Of a DNA stretch of 64,000 bases, positions 8,899-18,178 are shown piece after piece. The stretch is from assembly GCA_913052485.1 (NCBI GenBank), contig CAJXDN010000005.1:1-64000 (forward strand), read 5' to 3'. A program made the translations under genes and the position numbers. The stretch's first letter is position 1; every line of letters starts with the position of its first letter. The stretch is from an uncultured Flammeovirgaceae bacterium. GTDB taxonomy: Bacteria; Bacteroidota; Bacteroidia; Cytophagales; MED-G16. The notes below the pieces were generated by a model that did not search any database, was not told where the DNA came from, and saw nothing but the letters and a program-made list of their open reading frames with translations.

Positions 8899-10230
8899 CT
8901 AATTTGAATTTTCAGATTCTTTTTTCTCATTATCAGATTCACCAACTTTCTTATCATTAACTTTTGTTAGTTCGACTACTGAATCGTCCTTTAATTTTTG
9001 AGAAATGGCAATATATGGTCCACTTATTACCCTATCTTCTGTACTTAGACCAGATAAAATTTCTATATTTTCAAAATCACTAATCCCAGTCTTAACCTGA
9101 ATCATTTTTGTTTTACCATTATCTTCAATAAAGACAACTTGTTTAATAATTTCATTTCCGAGACTATCCTTTTCATTTTTTGTAGTAACAGATGAAATGG
9201 GAACTAAAATTATATCATTTTTCTCTTGAGTAATAATTTCAACACTTGCTGTCATTCCTGGTTTAAATGGATTTTCGATACCCTCTTCTATTGTTAGATC
9301 TCTGAAAGATTCATTTATTACCCTTATTTTAACTTTGAATTCTGTCACGGCGTCTGGAGAGGGTTTTGGGTTTGCAGTACTCGCTATCTCGGTAACTACA
9401 CCCTTAAAAACTTTATCATATGTGTTATATGCATCAACATCAATATTTGTTGTGTCACCAATCTCAACTCTTACTATATCATTTTCATTTACATCCACTC
9501 TCACCTCCATTATTGATAGGTCTGCAATTCTTAGTAACTCTGTTCCCGCCATTTGGGATGTACCAACAACCCTCTCACCTAGCTCGACACTCAAAAGTGA
9601 TACTGTCCCAGTCATGGGAGCTACGATACTTGTTTTCCTAAGATTTTCCTCAGCCTCATCTACGGTTGCCTTTGCACTCCTCACAACATACTCACTTGCC
9701 TTGACACTTTGCTTACTTGACTCTAGGTCTTGGGTTGATACCTTGAAATTAGTTTCTGCAATTTCATATTCGGAATCAGATATGACATTTTGATCAAATA
9801 ACGACTTTTGCCTATTAAATTCAAGTTTAGATCTCAGGTATTGGGCCTCTGACCTTGAAAGATTTGATCTTGAACTAGATAAATTTGCCCTTACTTGGTT
9901 GTAATTTGCTTTTGCACGTTCAAGAGCATTAATAAAATTATCTGGTCTTATCACAACAAGGAGTTTTCCCTCATCAACAAAATCACCCTCCATTATTGTT
10001 AAATCAATAATTTCACCAGGAACTTCAGGACTGACTCGAACCTCTACCTCAGGCTGAATCTCTCCTGAGGCAGTTACAAGTTCAGTAATTTTTCCTGTAG
10101 AAACGTCCTTTACTTCTACATTAATAGGTTTTATTCCACCAAACCACCCCAATCTATTCCCTATACTTAACATAATAATTCCTCCAACTACAAGAGAACC
10201 AATAATCAATAGTGTTTTTTTATTTTTCAT
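8899..10230 (-). CDS. HlyD/MacA-type periplasmic adaptor subunit
   Basis: This 443-aa membrane-fusion protein links an inner-membrane pump to an outer-membrane channel. It has an N-terminal membrane anchor (about residues 5-25), a lipoyl/barrel-sandwich half, and a long coiled-coil hairpin (about 95-190, rich in Ala, Ser, Asn, Glu). The second lipoyl half includes TSIVAPMTGTVSLLSVELGE, followed by beta-barrel and membrane-proximal domains. It resembles MacA-like adaptors of Bacteroidota. It starts one base after the TolC-like gene stops, so they form a pair. The usual third partner (a MacB ABC permease or RND pump) is missing here; the next gene downstream is spt. Confidence 0.9.
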   Translation of the reverse strand: MKNKKTLLIIGSLVVGGIIMLSIGNRLGWFGGIKPINVEVKDVSTGKITELVTASGEIQPEVEVRVSPEVPGEIIDLTIMEGDFVDEGKLLVVIRPDNFINALERAKANYNQVRANLSSSRSNLSRSEAQYLRSKLEFNRQKSLFDQNVISDSEYEIAETNFKVSTQDLESSKQSVKASEYVVRSAKATVDEAEENLRKTSIVAPMTGTVSLLSVELGERVVGTSQMAGTELLRIADLSIMEVRVDVNENDIVRVEIGDTTNIDVDAYNTYDKVFKGVVTEIASTANPKPSPDAVTEFKVKIRVINESFRDLTIEEGIENPFKPGMTASVEIITQEKNDIILVPISSVTTKNEKDSLGNEIIKQVVFIEDNGKTKMIQVKTGISDFENIEILSGLSTEDRVISGPYIAISQKLKDDSVVELTKVNDKKVGESDNEKKESENSN

Positions 10231-10231
10231 G

Positions 10232-11674
10232 TTAAAAAGTTAATTTTTTTCCTTGATAAAAGTCTAATACCTTCAATTTAAAAATATAATCATATTTTGA
10301 AGAAAGTAAATCATTTGTTGCCCTTACTAGGTTATTATTTGATATTTGATACTCAGTAAAATTTACAGAACCAAGGTTATATTGACTCTTTATTATCCTG
10401 AATGACTCCTCGAGAGCCCTAACTTGTTTTACAGAAGCAGAATATGATTTTGATGCTGCAAGTGCATCGTTAAATGATGTCTCAATAGTCTGTCGTACCT
10501 GATTTCTTGCTTCAATCACACCAATGTCAGCTATCTCTTTGTTAAGTTTAGCTCTTTTAATATTTGCTGATGTCTGATACCTATTGAAAATAGGGACAGA
10601 AATTGATATCGTTAATGATTTACTGAGATAATCTTTCCATTGTTCTAGAACAGTAAAATCTTGGTCAGATCCAACAACATTAGGGACTAATGATAATGAG
10701 GAAACAGTTTCAAGAGGGTTATTAGTTAAATATCCAATCGTTGTAGGTTGCATCGAAAATCCATCATAAAATTCTCTCTCTCTATTTGCAAAACTTGAAT
10801 AATTCGAGGAAAAACTTGATGAAATATTAATTGATGGGTACCTACTACCCTTTGAAATTCTTAGATCATATAAGCTTGACTGAGCATTTTTTTCTGCACT
10901 TTTAATTTCAGGTAGTAAACTGACAGCTAAATTAAATATCTCATCTGGATCAGCTTCAATTACAGTAGAGGGTGATAACTCAACGTTAGGTTTTATAATT
11001 TTGATTTCTTTTGAAGTCTCCAATAATAGTAACTGTTTTAACTGTAGAATTGTTAACCTATAATTATTTTCCTGCTGTATAAATCCCAACTCATCTCCAG
11101 CCAATTGAGCCTCTAGATTAAGCTTGTTTGTAACAGGAATAGATCCAGCTTCAACAAGTTTGTTGGTTCTGTTTAACTGTTCTTGAGTCGATTGAACCTG
11201 GAACTTTGCGTTTTCGAGTCTATCTGTATTAAGTAATACATTCAGATACGCTCTAACTACACTTAACATCACATTATTTTTTGTATTCTCTAGGTCAAAG
11301 ACACTCTTCTCAAGCAATGTTCTTGACCTTTTAATACTATTCCTAATCGAAAAACCAGAAAATATATTCATGCTTGACGACGCACTTATACCTGAAAAAT
11401 TTGAGTTATTTGAGATAAATGTATTTGTTGTCGGGTCGATTGATCTACCATAATTATTTCCATAATTTGAAAAGACATTAAGTGTAGGTGTTTGCTGAAG
11501 TAGAGCCTGGGTATAGCCTACACCCTGCAATTGTTCATTAATAATACTTCTTTTCAATTGGAGATTGTTTTCAAGAGCAATCTCAATACACTGTTCTAGA
11601 TCTAATTCTAAATACTTATTTGACTGTGAAAATAAATTGAAGGAAATGAAAACAAAAAGTAGTAACCTGAGCAT
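10232..11674 (-). CDS. TolC family outer-membrane efflux channel
   Basis: This 480-aa outer-membrane factor has a signal peptide (LLLFVFISFNLFSQS) and two repeats of the long helical TolC/OEP domain. The first repeat runs from LELDLEQCIEIALENN and the second from about residue 245 (LAVSLLPEIKSAEKNAQ). TYR-type helical segments and an NYGRSIDP motif common in Bacteroidota members are visible. It forms the outer-membrane exit duct for an efflux system with the adjacent HlyD-type adaptor. It lies 80 bases downstream of thyA and has its own -7 element. Substrate is unknown. Confidence 0.92.
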   Translation of the reverse strand: MLRLLLFVFISFNLFSQSNKYLELDLEQCIEIALENNLQLKRSIINEQLQGVGYTQALLQQTPTLNVFSNYGNNYGRSIDPTTNTFISNNSNFSGISASSSMNIFSGFSIRNSIKRSRTLLEKSVFDLENTKNNVMLSVVRAYLNVLLNTDRLENAKFQVQSTQEQLNRTNKLVEAGSIPVTNKLNLEAQLAGDELGFIQQENNYRLTILQLKQLLLLETSKEIKIIKPNVELSPSTVIEADPDEIFNLAVSLLPEIKSAEKNAQSSLYDLRISKGSRYPSINISSSFSSNYSSFANREREFYDGFSMQPTTIGYLTNNPLETVSSLSLVPNVVGSDQDFTVLEQWKDYLSKSLTISISVPIFNRYQTSANIKRAKLNKEIADIGVIEARNQVRQTIETSFNDALAASKSYSASVKQVRALEESFRIIKSQYNLGSVNFTEYQISNNNLVRATNDLLSSKYDYIFKLKVLDFYQGKKLTF

Positions 11675-11720
11675 ATTAATTTAGATGTTTTTAAAGAAAA
11701 TTCCTTGCATCAACTTGGTG

Positions 11721-11728
11721 CAAAGATA
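11721..11728 (-). promoter_or_regulatory. candidate -7 element for the efflux genes
   Basis: The reverse strand reads TATCTTTG (perfect TAnnTTTG) 46 bases upstream of the TolC-like start codon, between thyA and this gene. The matching -33 TTG is not clear. It suggests that the efflux pair can be transcribed apart from thyA. Confidence 0.42.
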
Positions 11729-11754
11729 AAATTTCAATCGAAAGTAAAAAATTT

Positions 11755-12549
11755 TTATACTGAAACCTCTCCTTTTATATGCGGATGCGCTTGATAGTCA
11801 ACTAATTCAAAGTCTTCGTAACTAAAAGAAAAAATATCACTGACCTCTTTATTTATCTTCATTTTTGGTAAAGGGAAAAAATCTCTTTTTAACTGAATTT
11901 TAACTTGTTCAATATGATTTAAATATATATGTGCATCACCAAATGTATGAACAAAATCACCTAACTCTAGGTCGCAAACTTGTGCTACCATCATTGTTAG
12001 TAATGCATAAGATGCAATATTGAAAGGTACGCCAAGGAAGACATCTGCACTTCTTTGATATAATTGACATGACAACTTTCCATTAATTACATAAAACTGA
12101 AATATAGTGTGACAAGGAGGTAAAGCCATATTATCAATAAATGGAACATTCCAAGCGCTAATAATATGCCTTCTAGAGTACGGGTTTGTTTTAATGTCAT
12201 TTATCAATTTTTTAATTTGGTCATGAGTATTACCATCTTTACCTTCCCACTTTCTCCATTGAACTCCGTAAACTGGACCTAAGTTGCCTTTTTCATCTGC
12301 CCACTCATCCCAAATCCTTACGCCATTTTCATTTAAATATTTTATATTATCGTCACCCTTTAAAAACCACAAGAGCTCATGAATAATTGATCTCAAATGT
12401 AACTTTTTAGTAGTAATACAAGGGAATCCGTTACTTAAATCAAATCTCATCTGATGACCAAAAATACTCACGGTACCTGTTCCCGTCCTGTCCGATTTTT
12501 TTTCTCCTTTCTCGAGAATAGTTCGTAGTAGATTATGATATTGCTCCAT
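11755..12549 (-). CDS. thyA: thymidylate synthase
   Basis: This 264-aa enzyme makes dTMP from dUMP with methylene-tetrahydrofolate. The catalytic cysteine is C146 in [13 protein letters not shown], the same number as in E. coli ThyA. The phosphate-binding arginines ([25 protein letters not shown]) and the C-terminal region are intact, at the exact family length. It is the first gene of the - strand block and is divergent from the 797-aa gene, with 58 bases between start codons. No folA is adjacent. Confidence 0.98.
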   Translation of the reverse strand: MEQYHNLLRTILEKGEKKSDRTGTGTVSIFGHQMRFDLSNGFPCITTKKLHLRSIIHELLWFLKGDDNIKYLNENGVRIWDEWADEKGNLGPVYGVQWRKWEGKDGNTHDQIKKLINDIKTNPYSRRHIISAWNVPFIDNMALPPCHTIFQFYVINGKLSCQLYQRSADVFLGVPFNIASYALLTMMVAQVCDLELGDFVHTFGDAHIYLNHIEQVKIQLKRDFFPLPKMKINKEVSDIFSFSYEDFELVDYQAHPHIKGEVSV

Positions 12550-12607
12550 TTATTTAAGTAAATTTAAAAAGTAAATTTTTATAATGATATACTAATTTAA
12601 ATTTAAA

Positions 12608-15001
12608 ATGAAAAGAAGATTATCTGTATTAATAATTTTACTCATTTGTTTATTTTCATTTTATTATTTCTATAAAGAAAACAAATTATCTAGAGATCTA
12701 TGGGATGTTGTTTCCTCTAAATCTGCATTGATTATTGAACTCGATGACCCTCTAAACCAATACAGTTTATTTTTAAATGAATTAAATAATTCTAAACTCA
12801 AGTTTGTATTACAAGACATAACAAAAAACTATACAAGCTTTGACAATGTCATTGACGGGAAAATAGAAAAATTTTTATTAAAAAATAAAGTAATCATATC
12901 ATACTTCAATATTTCAAACAAAACCCTTGATCCTGTTTATTACAGCTACAAGAAAAATTTGGATGAAGACTTTATCATCAAATACCTGAACGATAGAAAC
13001 TACAATATTAACAAGAGAACTCTAAATGGTGAAATAATCTACGAGGCTATGAAAAATGAAATAAACCATACATTTTCATTCATTAACGGCCTAGTAGTTT
13101 ACTCTAAAAACTCACTAATAATAGAAGACGTAATTAGAAGTTTAGGCAACTCAAAATTAACTTTTAAAAAAAATAATTCAAGTTTATTCAGACAAGTTAA
13201 AATAAAAAAGGATCTAGGAAATATCTATATTAATCACGAGGAAATCGAAAAAATATTATCTTCTATATATCCAAGAAGTGTATTTACTGAAACTTTAAAA
13301 TTTCTGCCAAAAAAATCATTTTATGATATCAATATCAGTGACGGGTTCATAAGAATGAACGGGTTCTCTTCTGAGATAGAATATAAAAATATAATTGGAA
13401 AATCAAATTATGATTCAATAATTAATTTTATGCCATCAAATACAATACTATATTCTAATAAAAATTCTGTCAGTAAAATATTAGTACAGAGTTTAAGTTC
13501 AAATACCTCTGGTCACATTATAATTTTTAAACCTGAAAAAAATCAGATCATTCAAAATAAAAAAAATGTTGAAGAGGAGATCTTCTCATTAAATGACATT
13601 AATATCTTTAAAAGATTACAAATTAATGATTTCAATAAAGATCACTATTTCTTTATGTACAATAGCTATATGATTTTATCTGAGAGTTTTAATTTACTAA
13701 ATGAGGCAAAAGCTTTGATAGACGGTAAAGATTTTTTAATAAAAAATATGGAATTTAATAAATTCCAGAAGGAGTTGAATAGCACTCATAATATTCTAAT
13801 AATTTATGATATAGATAAACTTCTACCATCAAATAATTCTAAAATTGGTTATTTATCAGTCCAACTTAGTGATATCGAAAATAAATATTATATGAGCCTA
13901 AATATTATAGAAGAAAAAACAAATAATTCTTTCTTACAAAAAGATATTATTAATGATTTTTCATTTAAAAATAATTTATCATCTAAACCACACATTATTT
14001 TTAGTCATATTGACAATAAGCCCGAGGTAATTATACAAGATGATAAAAACTTTATATATCAACTCTCAGACAAACTAAATCCAATTTGGTCAGACTCGAT
14101 AGAAAAAATCAATTCTAAAATTTTTGAAATTGACTATTATAAAAACAATAAAAAACAAATTTTATTTTCAAGCTCAAACAAGATATACAGCTACGATAGG
14201 AAAGGTAATTCTTTGATTGGATTCCCATTTAAAAATCCATCTATGTCAGCAATAAAATTTCTAAATGTCATAGACTACGATAAGTCAAAAAGATATAGAA
14301 TAATTACATCACACGATAATGGTGAGATTTATTTTTTGAATAAAAGTGGTAGAATATTAGAGGGGTGGAATCCATTAAAAATGGAGGATGACCTAGTTCA
14401 GAGTCCCTTTCATGTGAGGGTAAGTGGTAAAGATTATATTATAATTATTTTAAAAAATGGCACTATACATGTTAAAAATAGAAGAGGACTAAATTATAAA
14501 GGATTTCCAGTAAAATTAAATTCTGAAATATCCAACAAAGCTCATCTGAAAAAATCTATCAATCTAGATAAAACTCTCCTCAAACTGCTAAGTGACGAGG
14601 GAACAGTCTATGAGTTAAATTTAAAAGGCAAAATCTTATCATCAAAAGATCAGTATAGAGACCAGAAAGATTCAAAATTTTTCTTAGTTAAAGAACAAAG
14701 TGGAAAAAACCCTATAATCATATCTTATGATGACTATAATTTGATCTATGGTGAGAGTAAAATAGGTTTCAACAATATAAAAAATGTAAAACTTCAATAT
14801 TACAACCTAAGTAAAAGTGAAAATTTTTTGATCATTACTGATGAAAGAAAAAATAAAACATACTTTCTTGATGAAAATTTAAAATATTATTTTGAACCTG
14901 TTTCTAATCAGAATGAGGTTTCACTTTTAAAGTACAGCAATTCATTAATATTATATAAAACATTAAATAATAGAATATCTATGATTGAATTAAAAAAATA
15001 A
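12608..15001 (+). CDS. large exported protein of unknown function with beta-propeller-like C-terminal half
   Basis: I do not recognise this 797-aa protein with confidence. An N-terminal hydrophobic segment (residues 5-23) followed by a charged stretch suggests a membrane-anchored periplasmic protein. The N-terminal half, including SALIIELDDP and a later paired SLIIEDVIRSLG, recalls DUF3352-like proteins. The C-terminal half (about 470-790) has repeated strands with Asp-Gly turns such as SYDRKGNSLIGFPF, FLNKSGRILEGW and HVKNRRGLNYKGFPV, typical of PQQ- or WD-like propeller blades. It is very rich in Lys, Asn, Ile and Ser, more so than its neighbours. It is followed by the BNR-type gene after 29 bases. 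Confidence 0.62.
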   Translation: MKRRLSVLIILLICLFSFYYFYKENKLSRDLWDVVSSKSALIIELDDPLNQYSLFLNELNNSKLKFVLQDITKNYTSFDNVIDGKIEKFLLKNKVIISYFNISNKTLDPVYYSYKKNLDEDFIIKYLNDRNYNINKRTLNGEIIYEAMKNEINHTFSFINGLVVYSKNSLIIEDVIRSLGNSKLTFKKNNSSLFRQVKIKKDLGNIYINHEEIEKILSSIYPRSVFTETLKFLPKKSFYDINISDGFIRMNGFSSEIEYKNIIGKSNYDSIINFMPSNTILYSNKNSVSKILVQSLSSNTSGHIIIFKPEKNQIIQNKKNVEEEIFSLNDINIFKRLQINDFNKDHYFFMYNSYMILSESFNLLNEAKALIDGKDFLIKNMEFNKFQKELNSTHNILIIYDIDKLLPSNNSKIGYLSVQLSDIENKYYMSLNIIEEKTNNSFLQKDIINDFSFKNNLSSKPHIIFSHIDNKPEVIIQDDKNFIYQLSDKLNPIWSDSIEKINSKIFEIDYYKNNKKQILFSSSNKIYSYDRKGNSLIGFPFKNPSMSAIKFLNVIDYDKSKRYRIITSHDNGEIYFLNKSGRILEGWNPLKMEDDLVQSPFHVRVSGKDYIIIILKNGTIHVKNRRGLNYKGFPVKLNSEISNKAHLKKSINLDKTLLKLLSDEGTVYELNLKGKILSSKDQYRDQKDSKFFLVKEQSGKNPIIISYDDYNLIYGESKIGFNNIKNVKLQYYNLSKSENFLIITDERKNKTYFLDENLKYYFEPVSNQNEVSLLKYSNSLILYKTLNNRISMIELKK

Positions 15002-15030
15002 ATATTTTTAGGTGACTAAATATTATTAAG

Positions 15031-18000
15031 ATGAAAAGAATACTAACTACCCTACTAATTTTAACGATTTTTTTTAATGCTTTCTCCCAGAGGAAACAAA
15101 AGAAAAAAAATAATAGCTCAAATTTTATATCCTATAATATACCTGATATAAAATGGAGATCGATAGGCCCATATAGAGGTGGCAGGTCAGCAACAGTATC
15201 TGGCACAATAAACTCTAACAGTACATATTATTTTGGTGCCACTGGTGGTGGAGTGTGGAAGACTACTAACTCAGGAGTTACTTGGAAAAATATTTCTGAT
15301 GGATATTTCGGAGGTTCAATTGGTGCAGTTTCCGTCAGTGAATCAGACCCTAACATTATCTATGTTGGAACTGGAGAAAAAACAGTTAGAGGTAATGTTT
15401 CCCCAGGATATGGAGGATTTTGGAAATCCAATGATGCCGGAGAGACTTGGAAAAAAATGAATTTAGATATTGACCAAGTTCAAGTTGGTAGAATAGCTAT
15501 CCACCCAAATAACTCAAATATTGTTTTTATTGCAATAATGGGAGATTTATTTAAGGATAGTAAAGAAAGGGGTGTTTTTAAATCTACAGATGGTGGAAAT
15601 TCATGGAAAAAAGTTCTTTTTGCCAATGAAAGATCAGGTGCCGTTGATATTTCTATTGATAAAAATAACCCCAGGATCATTTACGCTTCAACATGGAATA
15701 TAAGAAGAACACCTTATAGTTTAGAAAGTGGAGGAGACGGTTCCGGATTATGGAAATCTACTGACGGAGGTGAAACATGGAAAAATATTTCTGATAATGA
15801 AGGTCTTCCTAGCGGGATTTGGGGGATTAGTGGAGTATCTGTCTCCCCTGTTAATTCAAAAAAAATATTTGCACTGATCGAGAATAAAGATGGTGGCTTA
15901 TTCAGGTCAGATGACGGAGGAGATTCATGGAACAGAATAAATGATGATAGAAATCTTAGACAAAGAGCATGGTACTATACTAGAGTTTATGCTGACACTC
16001 AAAATGAGAATAGAGTTTATGTCATGAATGTATCTTTCTGGAGATCTGAAGATGGAGGTAAATCATTTGAGAGATATAGAACTCCTCATGGAGATCATCA
16101 TGATTTATGGATTGATCCCAAGGATAATGCTAGATTAATAGTTGGTGATGATGGAGGGGCACAAGTTAGTAATAACGCAGCATTAAGCTGGTCTACTTAC
16201 ATGAATCAACCCACAGCTCAATACTATCGAGTTGCTACTGACAATAGCTTTCCATATAATATTTTAGTAGCACAGCAAGATAATAGTACTCAAAGAGTTC
16301 CTCACAGAGTAAACTCTGGTGGAATCGGAGAAAGAGATTGGGAGCCATCTGCAGGTGGTGAAAGTGCTCACATGGCTGCAAAACCAGATAACCCTAATAT
16401 TGTGTTCGGGGGTAGCTATGGGGGTTATCTCACAAGATTGGACCATAGCACTGGTGAAGAAAGAACGATAAATGTTTGGCCAAATAACCCAATGGGTCAC
16501 GGAGTTGAAGATATGAAATATCGTTTCCAGTGGAATTTTCCTATTTTTTTCTCACCTCATGACAATGACAAACTTTATACCACATCAAATTATTTTCATG
16601 TAACAAAAAATGAGGGACAAACATGGGAGGTTATAAGTCCTGACCTAACTAGAAATGAACCAGAAAAACAAGGACCATCTGGTGGGCCTATAACAAAAGA
16701 TAACACTGCTGTAGAATATTATGCAACCATATTTGCAGCATGTGAATCACCATATGAGGAAGGCTTACTTTGGGCTGCTTCTGATGATGGAATGATTCAT
16801 GTTTCAAAAGACGCAGGAGAAAATTGGAAAGATGTAACACCTCCTAATGCTCCAAAATATCTTATGTGGAATAGTGTTGAGCCAGATCCTTTCGTAAAAG
16901 GAGGGTTGTATGTTGCAGGTACACTTTACAAAAATGGTGACTTCAAACCATATATGTTTAAAACTAAAGATTATGGTGAAACCTGGACTAAAATAGTAAA
17001 TGGAATACCAAATAATTTTTTTACAAGAGTACTAAGAGCTGATCCAGAAAGAAAAGGACTCCTTTACAGTGGAACAGAATCAGGTGTCTTTGTTTCATTT
17101 GATGACGGATTATCATGGAAATCATTTCAAATAAATTTACCATTGGTACCTATTACTGATATGACGATTAAAAATAATAATTTAATTGCAGCCACTCAGG
17201 GTAGATCAGTTTGGATTATAGATGATTTAACACCATTACATCAATTAGATGAATCAAATCATAAAAAAGATTTCCATTTATTTAAACCTATTGATAGCTA
17301 CAGAATGGGATTCCCTAGTTGGGGAGGAACTTCAGCTACACAGGGTAAAAATCATCATAATGGGGTTAAGGTTTTCTTTAATGTTGATCAGAGTTTAACT
17401 GAAAATGAGGAAAATGTTTCTCTTGAATTTATAGATGAAAATCAAAATACAATTAAAAAATATTCTGTAAATGATAAAAAATCACCACTTACATTAGATG
17501 GTGAAAAGAATTCATTTGTTTGGAATATGAGATATGATGACGCTGAAGGTTTTGATGGTTTGATTATGTGGGCAGCGGGATTAACTGGACCAAAAGCATA
17601 TCCAGGGAAATACTATGTCAGACTTAGTGTTGGTGAATCAAGTCAAACTGAATCATTTGAAATTTTAAAAGATAAAAGAAGTATTTCATCAAAAGATGAT
17701 CTGAAAGAGCAATTTGAATTTTTAATAGGTATCAGGGATAAGGTAACAGATATTCATAGAGCTATTAAACAAATTAGATCGACAAGAGATCAATTAAACA
17801 GCCTTAATGGTAAGCTTGACGATAGTCATGAGGAGATAAGTAATTCAATAAAAGATGTAGTGAATAGAATTACAGAAATTGAGGAAAATTTATATCAAAC
17901 AAAAAATAGAAGTGGTCAAGACCCATTAAATTTTCCAATTAGATTAAATAATAAACTTGCTCATTTATCAAGCGTTTCTGGTAGAGGAAACTTCAGACCT

Positions 18001-18147
18001 ACAGATCAAATGTATGGAGTAAGAGATGAATTAGTTGAATTAATTGATCTAGAACTTGAAAAGTGGAATAAAATCAAAGAATCTGAATTGGATAAGATAA
18101 ATACAATGATTCTAGAAAATAATATTCAATTGATAAGTATTAAGTAA
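15031..18147 (+). CDS. secreted sortilin/BNR-repeat beta-propeller protein
   Basis: This 1038-aa secreted protein has a signal peptide (ILTTLLILTIFFNAFS) and many Asp-box (BNR) turns such as SNDAGETWKKM, STDGGNSWKKV, STDGGETWKN and SDDGGDSWNR. These repeats form a VPS10/sortilin- or sialidase-like propeller over about residues 40-720. The family is abundant in marine Bacteroidota and is often labelled glycosyl hydrolase, but I see no proof of glycosidase activity. A later immunoglobulin-like part and a C-terminal helical region (about 890-1038) follow. It could be a peptidase-like or substrate-binding exoprotein. Confidence 0.85.
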   Translation: MKRILTTLLILTIFFNAFSQRKQKKKNNSSNFISYNIPDIKWRSIGPYRGGRSATVSGTINSNSTYYFGATGGGVWKTTNSGVTWKNISDGYFGGSIGAVSVSESDPNIIYVGTGEKTVRGNVSPGYGGFWKSNDAGETWKKMNLDIDQVQVGRIAIHPNNSNIVFIAIMGDLFKDSKERGVFKSTDGGNSWKKVLFANERSGAVDISIDKNNPRIIYASTWNIRRTPYSLESGGDGSGLWKSTDGGETWKNISDNEGLPSGIWGISGVSVSPVNSKKIFALIENKDGGLFRSDDGGDSWNRINDDRNLRQRAWYYTRVYADTQNENRVYVMNVSFWRSEDGGKSFERYRTPHGDHHDLWIDPKDNARLIVGDDGGAQVSNNAALSWSTYMNQPTAQYYRVATDNSFPYNILVAQQDNSTQRVPHRVNSGGIGERDWEPSAGGESAHMAAKPDNPNIVFGGSYGGYLTRLDHSTGEERTINVWPNNPMGHGVEDMKYRFQWNFPIFFSPHDNDKLYTTSNYFHVTKNEGQTWEVISPDLTRNEPEKQGPSGGPITKDNTAVEYYATIFAACESPYEEGLLWAASDDGMIHVSKDAGENWKDVTPPNAPKYLMWNSVEPDPFVKGGLYVAGTLYKNGDFKPYMFKTKDYGETWTKIVNGIPNNFFTRVLRADPERKGLLYSGTESGVFVSFDDGLSWKSFQINLPLVPITDMTIKNNNLIAATQGRSVWIIDDLTPLHQLDESNHKKDFHLFKPIDSYRMGFPSWGGTSATQGKNHHNGVKVFFNVDQSLTENEENVSLEFIDENQNTIKKYSVNDKKSPLTLDGEKNSFVWNMRYDDAEGFDGLIMWAAGLTGPKAYPGKYYVRLSVGESSQTESFEILKDKRSISSKDDLKEQFEFLIGIRDKVTDIHRAIKQIRSTRDQLNSLNGKLDDSHEEISNSIKDVVNRITEIEENLYQTKNRSGQDPLNFPIRLNNKLAHLSSVSGRGNFRPTDQMYGVRDELVELIDLELEKWNKIKESELDKINTMILENNIQLISIK

Positions 18148-18178
18148 ATTCGCCATTTTACTTTAATACTAAATTCTA

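Noticed and set aside
9335-9793. 152-aa + strand ORF inside the HlyD-like gene
   Set aside because: Shadow frame: low-complexity Ser/Thr/Leu-rich product, no family likeness, fully opposite a clear membrane-fusion protein.
15031-18147. Annotation as an active glycoside hydrolase or sialidase
   Set aside because: Asp-box repeats show a propeller fold only; I saw no sialidase arginine triad or other proof of catalysis.
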